Source: Panulirus ornatus
Taxonomy: Eukaryota; Arthropoda; Malacostraca; Decapoda; Palinuridae
Length of the DNA stretch: 64,000 nucleotides
Reading direction: 5' to 3'
Assembly: GCF_036320965.1 (NCBI RefSeq)
Contig: NC_092240.1
Location: forward strand, 16,894,281-16,958,280
Under the pieces are notes generated by a model that was not told where the DNA came from, ran no database searches, and was given only the letters and a program-made list of their open reading frames with translations. Of this stretch, positions 1 through 12,369 are shown piece by piece; within the stretch, counting starts at the first letter, position 1; the number at the start of each line of letters is the position of its first letter. The position numbers and the translations under genes were made by a program.

Positions 1-45
1 CCACGTGTTATATCTGGCTCACAGGCCACGAGGGGAGGCTGGGGC

Positions 46-47
<2 letters not shown>

Positions 48-116
<69 letters not shown>

Positions 117-206
117 TGTAATGATTAAAATTGAGAGGAGAAAGAGAGGGAGAGATAAAGATCTGGTCACAGCATAAGCGATGGCAGGGAGCAAGAAGGA
201 ACAAGG

Positions 207-292
<86 letters not shown>
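48..292. repeat. Two (GA)n arrays
   Basis: (GA)n at 48-111 and 209-292, separated by ~97 bp of purine-rich sequence with a short GAGAGG degenerate stretch. Confidence 0.98.
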
Positions 293-293
<1 letters not shown>

Positions 294-633
294 GCGTGAC
301 AGCAAGTGTCGTCCTCTGCGCATGTGGCGGGAGCAGGGGAACGTACCAGTCATAGCGTCGTCGAACCCTGCCAATAACACTTCCCCCCGAGAGCGAAAAT
401 AAGTGGCCAATTTGCAAATCACCTTCCTCCTCGCTCACGCTTTTGCCTCCCTCGTGAATTAATGCAAGAAATGACGAATCCATTACGGGGCGTCGACGGT
501 CTACCCCGGGGGGAAAACGCCTCCTTTACCGTCATGCAAAAAAAAAAAAGAAAAAGAGAAAAAAGTTTTCCTCTGTGACTGAATGGACTTTTAATTAAAC
601 CGATAAAGTCGTGAGACTAAACGAAAATGTGGC

Positions 634-634
<1 letters not shown>
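293..634. other. Unannotated stretch
   Basis: Mixed sequence with an A-rich run (538-565). Nothing recognised. Confidence 0.6.

Positions 635-687
<53 letters not shown>
635..687. repeat. (TG)n
   Basis: About 26 pure repeats. Confidence 0.98.
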
Positions 688-690
<3 letters not shown>

Positions 691-779
691 ATACGTTGGC
701 GTCTGTCTCCTGCAGGAGGCGCTGAGCATGAGACCACCTGAAGGGGCGTGGGTTGGTGGTGACGACTCAGCGAGTCTCG

Positions 780-1205
780 TGGGGGTTGCAGACCCCCGTC
801 GTATGACTTGGGTTCCAGACCCGGTCCGTATGGATTCCAGATTCTGCCCACACGGAGTTGCCAAAATCTGCCAACATGAGTTCAAGGGGGTCCGTCCACA
901 GCCCCTTATGGGTTCCAGAGCCTGACCCCATTAGACTACAGACCCAACCATTATGGATTTAAGACTCGGCCCACATGGGTTACAGACGCTACCATATAGG
1001 TTCTAAACCCTGCAACGTAGGTTTAATATTCTGCCACATAGGTTTCACCGTCCTGTCACACGGGTTCTCATCATACGGGAAAAATTCCAGACCCTGCCAC
1101 AAGGTTTCTGGACCCTGCCACTTGAGTTCCAGACCCTGTCACATGGGTTCCAGACTCAAAGGGAATTTTGGACCCCGACAGAAAGGTTCTGGCGCCTGCC
1201 ACGTC
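780..1205. repeat. Degenerate 22-27 bp tandem repeat
   Basis: About 16 diverged units around CCAGACCCTGCCACATGGGT. Unit length drifts, so this array is old. It explains the small frames here. Confidence 0.75.
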
Positions 1206-1950
1206 GCCGCAGATGGAAGGTTCGCCTGGGGGGAATATATATTGGTCTGACTGCTAACAGCGCAGTGTACACAATGTGATCAGTGGATGTAAACAACAAC
1301 ATACACTCACCATCATCAAAGCTTTGCTGTTGGGAGACAAAATTTCGATCATCAGTCATCTAAATTGGACTCAAATTGGCAGATTGTCTTCCTTACCGTT
1401 TGATAAAGAAATATAACTCAGTTTTTTAATGATTTCCATTTCTAACAAATATTACAATTTTTGTACGTTAACGCCTTCAGTCAGATATGTTCCTGAATAG
1501 ACGAAGGAATCAGTGAACTCAAGGTTATAATCATTATAACTAACAGATAATCACTGGTGTGTTATGTATTCAGCACACCATCAGCAAAGTCGAGAATGAG
1601 GATACGACACTTTTCGCAGAGCTTCCGTCTGCCAAGCCACAGGTACACCTGAAGAGCGTTGTACTTAAAAGCACATTGATGTACAACCATGAGTCATGAC
1701 GTGTAGTACAATCCTGACAACCAGTCTTGAGTAGTTTGTCGGATACGATGGCCCTCAACTTCTGGTTGGGTATCAGACCTGATGAGCGCGCATCACACAC
1801 ACGGAAACGACACAGAAAATGACACGAGCATCCACCAAGGACGTATACATTGTTTACGCGATGGCTGATCACGCGTGAGACCCGTTCGTGCATCTTCCGA
1901 GTGACGTGTGTTCCTATGTATACCTTATGGATAATATTCAACCCCCTTTC
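1206..1950. other. Unannotated stretch
   Basis: No repeat or gene recognised; frames are short. Confidence 0.6.
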
Positions 1951-2237
1951 ACTACGACGGTACGACCCTTGTGTATGATGGTACGACAGATGAGCACCAC
2001 TGTATGATTGTTGAGTACGACGGTACGACCCTTTGAGTATGATGGTACGACAGATGAGCACCACTGTATGATTGTTGAGTACGACGGTACGACCCTTTGA
2101 GTATGATGGTACGACAGATGAGCACCACTGTATGATTGATGAGTACGACGGTACGACCCTTGAGTATGATGGTACGACACATGAGCACCAATGTATGATT
2201 ATTGAGTACGACGGGTCGACCCTTTGAGTATGATGAC
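1951..2237. repeat. 63-64 bp minisatellite, 'TACGACCC' family, array 1
   Basis: About 4.5 units starting at 1954, 2017, 2081, 2145 and 2208. Each unit is itself three related 21-22 bp pieces: ACGACGGTACGACCCTTTGA, ATGATGGTACGACAGATGAG and ACCACTGTATGATTGTTGAG. Reading frames across it are artefacts. Confidence 0.9.
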
Positions 2238-2320
2238 CTAGCCTTTCGTTTGAGGCGTAAGTGTCAGGTCAAGAGTCTGAATCATCATACCTAAGGGTCG
2301 TACCGTCGTAATGTTGTTTT
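2238..2320. repeat. Conserved flank of 'TACGACCC' array 1 with inverted terminal unit
   Basis: Sequence from GACCTAGCCTTTCG to CTAAGGGTCGTACCGTCGTA aligns with 35940-36035 downstream of array 3 at roughly 65-70%. It ends with a reverse-complement copy of the array unit. Confidence 0.6.
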
Positions 2321-2751
2321 TGAGACGTTGAAAGAACAATAAAGCGATGGTCATATCAGGTCAAGGGTCGTTTACAATGGGTCAAATTCAATCGAGCTGA
2401 AACAAATCTTATAACAAAAAGGTTCATTATATTACAAAATAAACGACGACACTTTAGCTTACTGTAAAGGAAATGACTCATACCCTCCCAAAATGTGAAA
2501 CATTGTAGTCGAACCATACTCCTGTTGTATACAATGATAAGATGTATTCATACAACAATATCTGGCTGAAAATACATTCACAGGCAATACTTTACTTGCC
2601 ACAAAACAGCCAAAAACTCAGTAAATGTATTTCCCTCGTAGTTAATCATATTTCTCTGGTGCTACAGCCACACACGAGCGACCCCTCACTCCACACTTCG
2701 TGGAAGTTAAAAGGTTTTCGTTGCCTCGCTCTGGGTTCCTGGATACTGATG
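2321..2751. other. Unannotated stretch
   Basis: Apart from one more inverted 'TACGACCC' word (AAGGGTCGTTTAC near 2364), nothing seen. Confidence 0.6.

Positions 2752-2833
<82 letters not shown>
2752..2833. repeat. Compound (GT)n(GA)n
   Basis: Seven GT then about 33 GA; its right end is the start of a LINE fragment. Confidence 0.98.
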
Positions 2834-2836
<3 letters not shown>

Positions 2837-3164
2837 GTTATTCATGCTAGGTTACACTCAATACAAAATAAGGCCCTACGATTCGCCACAAATGAAAAAT
2901 TCCCTTACGTTGAAAAAAAAAAAAAGAAAAACGTAGAACATCACGAAACATTACAGATGAAACCAGTCGGTTCGTCCCTCAGGGAAGCTGCCCGAAGAAT
3001 ATGGCAGAGACAAACAAAAGAAAAAGGTGATCCCAACTACAGACAAATCCCAGATGTGGACAACAATACCAACATGGAACACCATCCTAGGCTCCCTCGA
3101 AGCACTGAAGGACGCTCCCGCCATCCGCCGATGTACACAACGACCAATATCTACCTTAGTAAAT

Positions 3165-3166
<2 letters not shown>
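2834..3166 (+). mobile_element. LINE C-terminal fragment between two microsatellites
   Basis: A 110-codon open stretch ending at TAA (3167-3169). RLHSIQNKALRFATNEKFPY and LREAARRIWQR match the C-terminal end of Jockey-like RT proteins ('Q..QNKALR..T...P', then an amphipathic 'L...A..IW..' helix). A small insertion of A bases after KFPY probably replaced a few residues. A second frame (GSLEALKDAPAI) also looks like part of the tail, suggesting one frameshift. The fragment begins at the end of a (GT)n(GA)n array and its stop codon runs straight into (CA)n. Confidence 0.6.

Positions 3167-3221
<55 letters not shown>
3167..3221. repeat. (CA)n
   Basis: Begins at the stop codon of the LINE fragment 2834-3166. 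Confidence 0.98.
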
Positions 3222-3223
<2 letters not shown>

Positions 3224-3639
3224 CGTCTTCTGTCCCATGTCAAACTATCCCTTTCCTCTGTTCCACATCTCCTTCCTCTCCTCTAATGACCCTTAAAACA
3301 ATATCAGGTTAAAGTTCAACCTAGAGTCAACCTTTTTTTACTGATTACGTCGGACCTCTCAAACAACCTGTACCAGCTAATTACCACCAACCAGGCAGAG
3401 ACCATTAACCTATAGCCACGTTTTCCATCACACATAAAGCCACTTCATCTGATTTAAACCCTAATTACTTGGTAATTAAGGGTATTAATAAAATACATTA
3501 GTCTGCTATCGGATAACCATTATTCGGGCAGAGAGAACCTGCGAGACCAAAGTGGAAAAGGTAACTTGTATATGACATTATAATGACTCACAATATGTTA
3601 AGTGCAAGGTTTCACAGAAAACCGATAATTACAACATTG
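3222..3639. other. Unannotated stretch
   Basis: AT-rich toward the right; nothing recognised. Confidence 0.6.
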
Positions 3640-4130
3640 TATCGGTATATAGAGAATGTATCAGTATATGTAGAGTGTATCAGTACATGGGGAATGTATG
3701 AGAATATGGAGAACGTATCAGTATATGTAGATTGTATCAGTACATGGAGAATGTATGAGAATATGGAGAATGTATCAGTATATGGAGAATGTATCAGTAT
3801 GTGGTGAGTGTATGAGAATATGGAGAATGTATCAGTATATAGAGAATGTATCAGTATGTGGTGAGTGTATGAGAATATGGAGAATGTATCAGTATATAGA
3901 GAATGTATCAGTATGTGGTGAGTGTATGAGAATATGGAGAATGTATCAGTATATGGAGAATGTATCAGTACATTATATGGTGAGTGTATGAGAATATGGA
4001 GAATGTATCAGTATATAGAGAATGTATCAGTATATGGTGAATGTATCAGTATATGGTGAGTGTATGAGAATATGGAAAATGTATCAGTATATAGAGAATG
4101 TATAAGTATATGGTGAGTGTATGAGAATAT
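3640..4130. repeat. 57-bp minisatellite built from 19-bp subunits
   Basis: Subunits like GAGAATGTATCAGTATATG in threes give a 57-bp higher-order unit (GAGAATATGG at 3814, 3871, 3928). Edges are more irregular. Confidence 0.9.
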
Positions 4131-4846
<716 letters not shown>

Positions 4847-5133
4847 GGTCCGGGTGGGCCCCAGGCCAGACAGAAGCATAATGGTTTTTCTCTGATAATA
4901 ATAAACTCCTACTTTGTCGTCGTCCTCTGTTCCCCTAGAGAGGAAACCATCACACAGATGAGACTTCACACACCACGTCGTGGGGGGGAGAATGAATCTT
5001 TTGTGAGATATTAAAACTTAAGTTATTGGAGGGTAATTAATCCACTGGGAAAATACACTAATTAGTTTCTTTCTCTATAGAAGGCTATGGTGGTATGGTG
5101 CAGCCCTCATACAACAGGGAGGGATCCATAAGG

Positions 5134-5135
<2 letters not shown>

Positions 5136-5186
<51 letters not shown>
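5136..5186. repeat. (GT)n
   Basis: About 25 repeats; flanked by GGACCC.AT and CTCCAGG words that recur at the next (GT)n array. Confidence 0.98.
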
Positions 5187-5187
<1 letters not shown>

Positions 5188-5354
5188 ACCCATATCGGGG
5201 CCCTCCAGGCTGTGTGTGGAGTGGTGTGGTGCCGAGGACCATACATTCTCCATACACTGATACCCTTCTAAGTGGAGGTGAGGGCCCACTTAAAGGACGC
5301 TTCAGCCTCTGTGTGTTGTGGAGTCGGACCCCCCCATATCAGGTACCCTCCAGG

Positions 5355-5357
<3 letters not shown>

Positions 5358-5401
<44 letters not shown>
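5358..5401. repeat. (GT)n
   Basis: About 22 repeats; flanks (CCATATC, CCCTCCAGG, GAGGACC) echo those of 5136-5186, suggesting a duplicated segment of ~200 bp. Confidence 0.98.
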
Positions 5402-5402
<1 letters not shown>

Positions 5403-5701
5403 ATGAGAAGGGACCCTCGCCATGGACCCATCCAGGCTGTGTGGTGAATATAGGACGCACACGAGGAGGAGGAGGAGGACTCCCCTAAGGACGACAGTCG
5501 CAGGCTAGAAAACTGAAGTCTCGTCTCGAGGTGTGAAAAATAATCCGATATGGATCTCAGCCTCAGAGTCTCCGGCGAGACCCAGTTACAGGAGCTTTAA
5601 CGTCGACCTCAGAGGACCGGCGCCGAGGGACGGTGGCGTTGGTTCCAGGGGGGGGGGGTTGTTTGGGTCGTCGGATATACAAGGGGATGAAAGAAAAAGG
5701 C

Positions 5702-5703
<2 letters not shown>

Positions 5704-5799
<96 letters not shown>
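5704..5799. repeat. (GA)n
   Basis: 96 bp, pure. Confidence 0.98.
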
Positions 5800-6852
<1,053 letters not shown>

Positions 6853-8245
6853 ATGGAGAACACTTTGGTACAAGTGATCACTGACACATCGCTTTTGAGG
6901 GAGCTTTCAACACTGCATGTAATGTGGCAAGAAATCATTCATGATATGATCAACATGTATGGCGAAAGTAATGCAGCAAATTTTCCAAAGAAAAAAAAAA
7001 CTTTCGATAAGGTTCTGCTTAAAAGGTTAGTGGCAAAAATCCTTTGACACGGCAATGATGGGGTTGTACTTTAGTGGACAGGAAATTGCTTAATTGGCCG
7101 TAAAAAAAAAGTTGTGACTAATGCCTCAGATTAGTTAGACGTAGCAAGTGGAGCGCCACATGGATCAAACAGCCAGACGTAGCAAGTGGAGTGCCACTGG
7201 GATCAATCAGTCTTGGGACCGGTTCTCTTTCTCACACACATATTAGCGACACTGATAATGGGCTGCATTGCAAGGTATCAAAATGCGCTCACAATACAAA
7301 GCTGGGACATAAATGTATTAATAAACCTGATCGTCTATAGCCTCACACTGACATAAAACAAACGGATGGATTGAGCTTATTGATGGTAAGTGCATTTCAG
7401 TATCGATAAGTGCAAAGTTTTATATACCGGTTGTAAAAATGAAAACGCAAGCTACAGGAGGAATTCTGTTGAAGTGCAGAAGGCAAATGAGGAAAACGTC
7501 TTAGCCGTAATAATCCCTGGTGACCTAATACCAAGTAAGCAGTGCATAAAAGCAGTGAAAAGAGCGAAAAAAAAAAATCTTGAATTCAAAGGCTGGGCCT
7601 CTGAGTCTAAGTCTAGAGAAATCGTCCTCACTCTTCACAAATCATTGGTTCGTCCCCATCTTGAATATTGTGCTCAGTTTTGGTCATCCTACCTTTCTTA
7701 AAAACAGACCGAGACAGAATGGATGGAGTGTTGCATCGAGCCACCAAGGTGATTCCTGGGCTGAGAGCAGATAAAAAGATTTGAATCTATTTAGCTCAGA
7801 AGATATAAGGTTAAGAGGTGATCTAACACAAGTATTCAAAATTACCAAAGGCCTTGTTAATCTTGATTTATTACGTTACTTAAGACTTGATTCGTTTGAT
7901 TTCCAACCCTCGTAGTAATGGATACAAACTCGTAGGCAAACGTTTTAAGTCGACTGAAGCGTAGTCCTTTATCTCCAAGAGACTGTCAACACATGGAAAG
8001 ATGTGCCAAGTAGAGTGCCTGAAAACAGTACTATAGATACGTTTAAGAAGAGTCGTGATAAGTACTTCGCTTCAAGTCCGCGACTTACATCATCAGCTCC
8101 TCCATAGTCAAAATGACAACTTACAGGTTACTGTCCTTCAATGACCTATATACCTTCTAACTTTTACCACACTAATCTGTGAGTTTCTGATATCCTCCAC
8201 TATCAAAAACAACCTCGAAAAGACCCTTAGTGGTCAGTTGCTGTT
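6853..8245 (+). mobile_element. LINE remnant A (RT to 3' end), many stops
   Basis: Decayed non-LTR retrotransposon readable across shifting frames. Fragments are TFDKVLLKRLVAKIL (RT motif A region, canonical AFDKVPHKRLL), LIGRKK, SGVPLGS/LG (motif B), then KCAHNTKLG at 7281-7307 where active relatives have KFADDTKLG, so both catalytic Asp codons are lost. Further on are CKVLYTG, a SVEVQKANEE segment, VRPHLEYCAQFWS and ATKVIPGLRA, then a pyrimidine-rich 3' region to about 8245. A 40-bp piece around motif B is tandemly duplicated (about 7138-7207). Looks like the CR1/L2-type group; clade not assigned. Same family as remnant B. Confidence 0.8.
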
Positions 8246-8275
8246 TGAGTCCTTTTGTCTGCCTCACATTTCCCA

Positions 8276-8410
8276 CACCACCACCACACTTCATGACTCC
8301 CTCACACCACCACCACACTTCATGACTCCCTCACACCACCACCACCACCACACCTCATGACTCCCTCACACCACCACCACCACCACACCTCATGACTCCC
8401 TCACATCAGT
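8276..8410. repeat. 30-36 bp minisatellite with internal ACC microsatellite
   Basis: Four units of CACTTCATGACTCCCTCACA plus (ACC)n, which grows from 3-4 to 5-6 repeats along the array. It starts where LINE remnant A ends. Confidence 0.85.
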
Positions 8411-9077
8411 GTTTCCAGCCCCTGCACCAGACCAAACGACGGCCATATATTCACAAGTGCAGGGAATGTCCAATCTGAGAGGGTGATCACCTCATATCTC
8501 ATATCTGGTCAGAGTCATGCCTCATTTCCATGAGGCTGGTGCAGACCCCAGGGGGAACGTGACCGGGGCCCGGTGGGAGAGCATGGCACGGTGGTTCACA
8601 CTGATCATCAAAGTAGCGGAACAAGCGAATCGTTCGAATCCTCCTCGTTTGCATAATGAACATGTTTGCATAATGGAGGTGTTCCTCTTGAGAGTCAGGG
8701 GCTTGTGCTCCTGCCTCCTCTGAAGATGAAAGGCACAGACGCACACACGAGGCTAGTTTGCTAAAAAAAAAAAATAATAAATACGTATAAATAAATGAAT
8801 AAATAAGAAATGAATAACACAGTTTAGAGCAGACATTGAACTAGTTATGAAACACCAAGACTTCTGTGATGGGAGTTCCTGAAGCTTCCAGGCAGCGCTC
8901 CATGCGGAAGCCAGGTAAGGTGGGCTCTTCTGGAGAAGAGAAGGATCCTGGACGGGATTGTACTCCTTTCAGTCCGCTAACGACGGTACAGACTCGTTTC
9001 ACACGCGGTGTTACTACTTGCAGGTGGAGTTCGGTAACACCTTTCAACACCGAAAGAAACGTAATGAAATGAATTAA

Positions 9078-9079
<2 letters not shown>

Positions 9080-9130
<51 letters not shown>
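9080..9130. repeat. (TA)n
   Basis: About 25 repeats. Confidence 0.98.
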
Positions 9131-9131
<1 letters not shown>

Positions 9132-9543
9132 AAGATGAATCTGCTCGAAGAATGTTGCATAAAGGTAGCAGTGTTGGACGGGCCGTGTGCACACCGGAGG
9201 GAAAACAGTGGGTAGTTGGGAGACAAACATTAAGGCAGATGACGTCAGAGTTCGGAAATTCAAGGTCCCCAAGGCGCGCTTCACAGTGCGCTTGTTTTCC
9301 AAGAGACAAAGACCCTCATTTTCAAGATGAATCGCGAAGACAGGTCGCAGACGGAGGGGTGACGGGAATACCTGTGAAGACGATATGTAGAGAGCTGTGG
9401 TGTCTGTATGAGATGTGAGTTAGCATGGGGAGGTACCGGCCAGCTGGTGTTGAGCGGCTGTGGACAAGTGAGGCAGAAGATCGAGTGTGTTGGTGGAGAC
9501 GAATGGAGGAGGAGTCAGGTCTGTTAGAAGGGGTTACGTGTCC

Positions 9544-9564
9544 TGTGTGTGTGTGTGTGTGTGT
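9544..9564. repeat. Short (TG)n
   Basis: About 10 repeats. Confidence 0.9.
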
Positions 9565-9902
9565 GGCTCCGCTGCTACTGCCTCAGTCCTTCCTCGCGCG
9601 GGTGTGCGTTTGTATGTATGTATATTTGTGTCATATCTGTTTAGGGAAAGTCCCAGAAGACCGGGAGTTTTCCTTTAAGAAAAAAATGTAAAAAGTCCCT
9701 ACCCGGTCACTACCGCCTAATTAGCTATACGTCTGTAGTTAGTTAACTTAATCAAGGAAACCATCATCATTCAAGGTAAGATTGTTAGATTATTTTGAGG
9801 GTTACTACGTAACGATCCTTAGATTGGTTGTCAACGATTTTTTTTCTAATATCTGACGAATCTGCTTGATCATGGTACAGATAGAGTTTTACTTCAGCGG
9901 TG

Positions 9903-10076
<174 letters not shown>

Positions 10077-10077
10077 G

Positions 10078-11140
10078 ATAGTTATGAACAATCAAGCCAC
10101 GGAACGGTTAGATATGACAGCTGGTGTACCGCAAGGATCTGTCTTGGGTCCACTTCTCTTTCTGGCAACATACAACGGCAACGATGATGATGGGGTATCG
10201 TCGCGAGACACCAAAATTTCCCCGACCATACCAACATGAGAAAATAAAGGAACGACAGAACCTGAGTCTCTCCCGCTTCAAGCTGACAAAAGAAAACTGA
10301 TGGGCTGGGTTTAACAGGTGGCAAATGAATTTCACTACCACAGTAAGTGCACGTAGTACAATCAAGACGTTACGCTACAGTGCGAGTTCAGTTGAGCTAC
10401 AGAAGGTGAATGAGAGAGAAAAAAAAAGACACACGTGTGATAATCTCTTTGGACCCTCAAAAGCTCGAGTAACCAAAGCACAGAAGCAGCGAAGAAAATG
10501 GCGAACAAGATTTTAAGAATTTAAGTACAAGATACTAATCATTACTCTTTACACTTCACTGGCGCGTCCCCACCTTGATTGGCCACGTTACTTAAGAAAA
10601 GACATACATGGAATGGTGAGGACACAGCGTCGAGCTGCTAAGATGATTCCCAAGACTGAGAACCAAATCCTCTTTGAGCGAGCTTGACTGAAACTTACTT
10701 GGCTCAGAAAAAAAAAGAAAGTTTAAAGGCGATTTGATACAGATACTCAAGCGGTTATTCAAGACCAAATTTGTGGGATTTCATTCATAAAACTTCTTTG
10801 GCAAACGCTTTACTTGAAATGAGACAATTTTCGTTTTCTTCAATTGGAATGCTAACAAATGAAATGATTTACCAATTGTAAAGGTTGCAAGCAGCGCCAC
10901 AGAGACATTTAAGAAAACACTTGATAAATAATTCGCTTCAAATCCACAAATAACATTATATGCACCTCCATAATTACATGAATAATTTACAGCCTTATTT
11001 TTTCTCTAATATACATGTGTGTTTATATACTCGTACCACACTCATCTATGAACAACTGATCTCTTCCACCATCACAAAGATCCTCGTTAAGATCAAAATG
11101 ATGTGTTTCTCTCTGAATTCCTTTCTTTGTGTTCACTTGC
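10078..11140 (+). mobile_element. LINE remnant B, same family as A
   Basis: Second copy of the family at 6.9 kb. It opens at [16 protein letters not shown] (RT motif B) directly after a 168-bp (TA)n array. SSRDTKI stands where FADDTKI is expected (about 10198-10218), so the first catalytic Asp is lost. A SVELQKVNER segment, 'GPSKARVTKAQKQ' and ARPHLDW follow with frameshifts. The last ~250 bp align with the 3' end of remnant A. Inactive, 5'-truncated at the TA array. Confidence 0.78.
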
Positions 11141-11420
11141 AATCTTATACATGTACGGGCCATTCTCATCCCTTCCGGTGGAACTGTGGGTTACAGATGC
11201 TACACCCGGTAACAGCTGAGATCCTACACTAACTGTATCCTGCAGGAGGACCAATCCTGCAACATATAACACCTCAGAGGTCCAGACACCGAGCATTTTT
11301 CTCCAACTATGCAATTACTCTCCGGTACTTCCCCCTCGTGCCCAACGCTTCTGCATCCTCTCCCTCTCATATACACTATTCCTGGACGGTCTACGACTCA
11401 CCAGGTGTCATGGAATCTCT

Positions 11421-11597
11421 CTATCTCAGTCTTCGCAACATGTCTTGGATACACGTGATATTGTTGGCCATGTCCGGCCCGAACTTTCCTCCTGCCAGCT
11501 GCTCGCACTTCACAGGAGCCATGATTGTTGTCACCTGTTGCCGCTCCCCAGGTCGGGTCAGCGTGTCCAACGGCCCCTTAGATTTCCTCACCGGAAT
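11421..11597 (-). CDS. Candidate terminal exon, unrecognised protein
   Basis: A 58-codon open stretch with GC-rich third positions: LDTLTRPGERQQVTTIMAPV, KCEQLAGGKFGPDMANNI, ending LRRLR and TAG. A plausible acceptor TGTCTTTAG is at its 5' edge (AG 11599-11598). An alternative acceptor 15 bp inside would keep frame with the donor of 12269-12369. A + strand frame of 87 codons overlaps and is less coding-like. No family recognised; it could also be a fragment of a transposon protein. Confidence 0.22.
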   Translation of the reverse strand: MPVRKSKGPLDTLTRPGERQQVTTIMAPVKCEQLAGGKFGPDMANNITCIQDMLRRLR

Positions 11598-11624
11598 CTA
11601 AAGACATTGTGGCCTTATCGCCTG

Positions 11625-11626
<2 letters not shown>

Positions 11627-11681
<55 letters not shown>
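11627..11681. repeat. (CA)n
   Basis: Abuts the 5' end of SINE copy 1. Confidence 0.98.
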
Positions 11682-11683
<2 letters not shown>

Positions 11684-11870
11684 GCCTCCGGGGTGTCCAG
11701 ACTTGCTCTTAACTGTCTATGAGTTACCGGAGGCCCGCCCGGGGTCGAGCCCACGTGGGTTCGAATCCTAGGTGAGGCAGTCGACCTACACCCTACCCAG
11801 TTCATCCTCTCCTCAGGGCTGTTCCATGAATGGATACCCGGCTTAGGCTAGGGTGCATGTGTGTGTATAC
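11682..11870 (+). mobile_element. tRNA-derived SINE, copy 1
   Basis: The head starts GGGCCTCCGGGGTGT immediately after (CA)n. A good RNA polymerase III box B, GGGTTCGAATCC, lies at 11757-11768, while box A is degraded. The tail (GGCAGTC, ACCC, TTCATCCTC, AGGGCTG, GAATGGAT, CGGCTTAGG, then GTGTGTGTATAC) aligns in order with copy 2 at 28.9 kb. Non-coding; probably no longer transcribed. Confidence 0.65.
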
Positions 11871-11983
11871 ACACACGAGGGGAAAGGCATGATACACATA
11901 TACAACTAGGAGGATGCTCCAGGGAACACCTGTGTTGCTTGCAGTGTGGCATAGGTAAGAGGAGTAAAATCAGTTTATCGGGC

Positions 11984-11984
<1 letters not shown>

Positions 11985-12048
<64 letters not shown>
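11985..12048. repeat. (TA)n
   Basis: About 32 repeats. Confidence 0.98.
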
Positions 12049-12051
<3 letters not shown>

Positions 12052-12268
12052 TGGCCTGAGGTAGAATTTTCTTCGTTACAAACCCGACAAATTTCCAGGG
12101 TAAACCCTTTTAACAAGAGCATAAGTCAAACAATATCCAAACTCGAGTCATGACTCATAATTCGACTGTTCAGATGTAGTAAAACTACTTAATAAAAATT
12201 TCAAGAGTATCTAATCAAGATACTAAGTGACCAACGTTATATTCTTGCAGGCTTAAAGTTCAACTCAC

Positions 12269-12369
12269 GAAAACGGGTGGGAGGTCGGGCTGACGAAGGC
12301 GACGACGGAGGAGGGAGTGATCCCCCTGGGCGTCTTCCATCCATACTGCTCGGGCGACGTGACAACTCC
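12269..12369 (-). CDS. Candidate internal exon, unrecognised protein
   Basis: The - strand has an open stretch reading VTSPEQYGWKTPRGITPSSV, continuing VAFVSPTSHPF, with almost every third codon position G or C, unlike its AT-richer surroundings. It ends at a strong donor, TTTTC|GTGAGT (GT at 12268-12267). Upstream is a T-rich run (TATTTTTTTGTCTGTTGC) and an AG at 12371-12370 that could be the acceptor. An exon of about 101 bp would leave phase 2 at its 3' end. I do not recognise the protein. Could be chance, or a piece of a gene otherwise outside the window. Confidence 0.3.

Noticed and set aside
19..483. Many Glu-Arg, Ser-Leu, Thr-His, Val-Cys and Tyr-Ile repeat frames across the window
   Set aside because: Reading frames over GA/CT, CA/TG and TA microsatellites.
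1570..2064. 164-codon - strand frame
   Set aside because: Right half is the 63-64 bp minisatellite; the left half shows no motif or coding bias.
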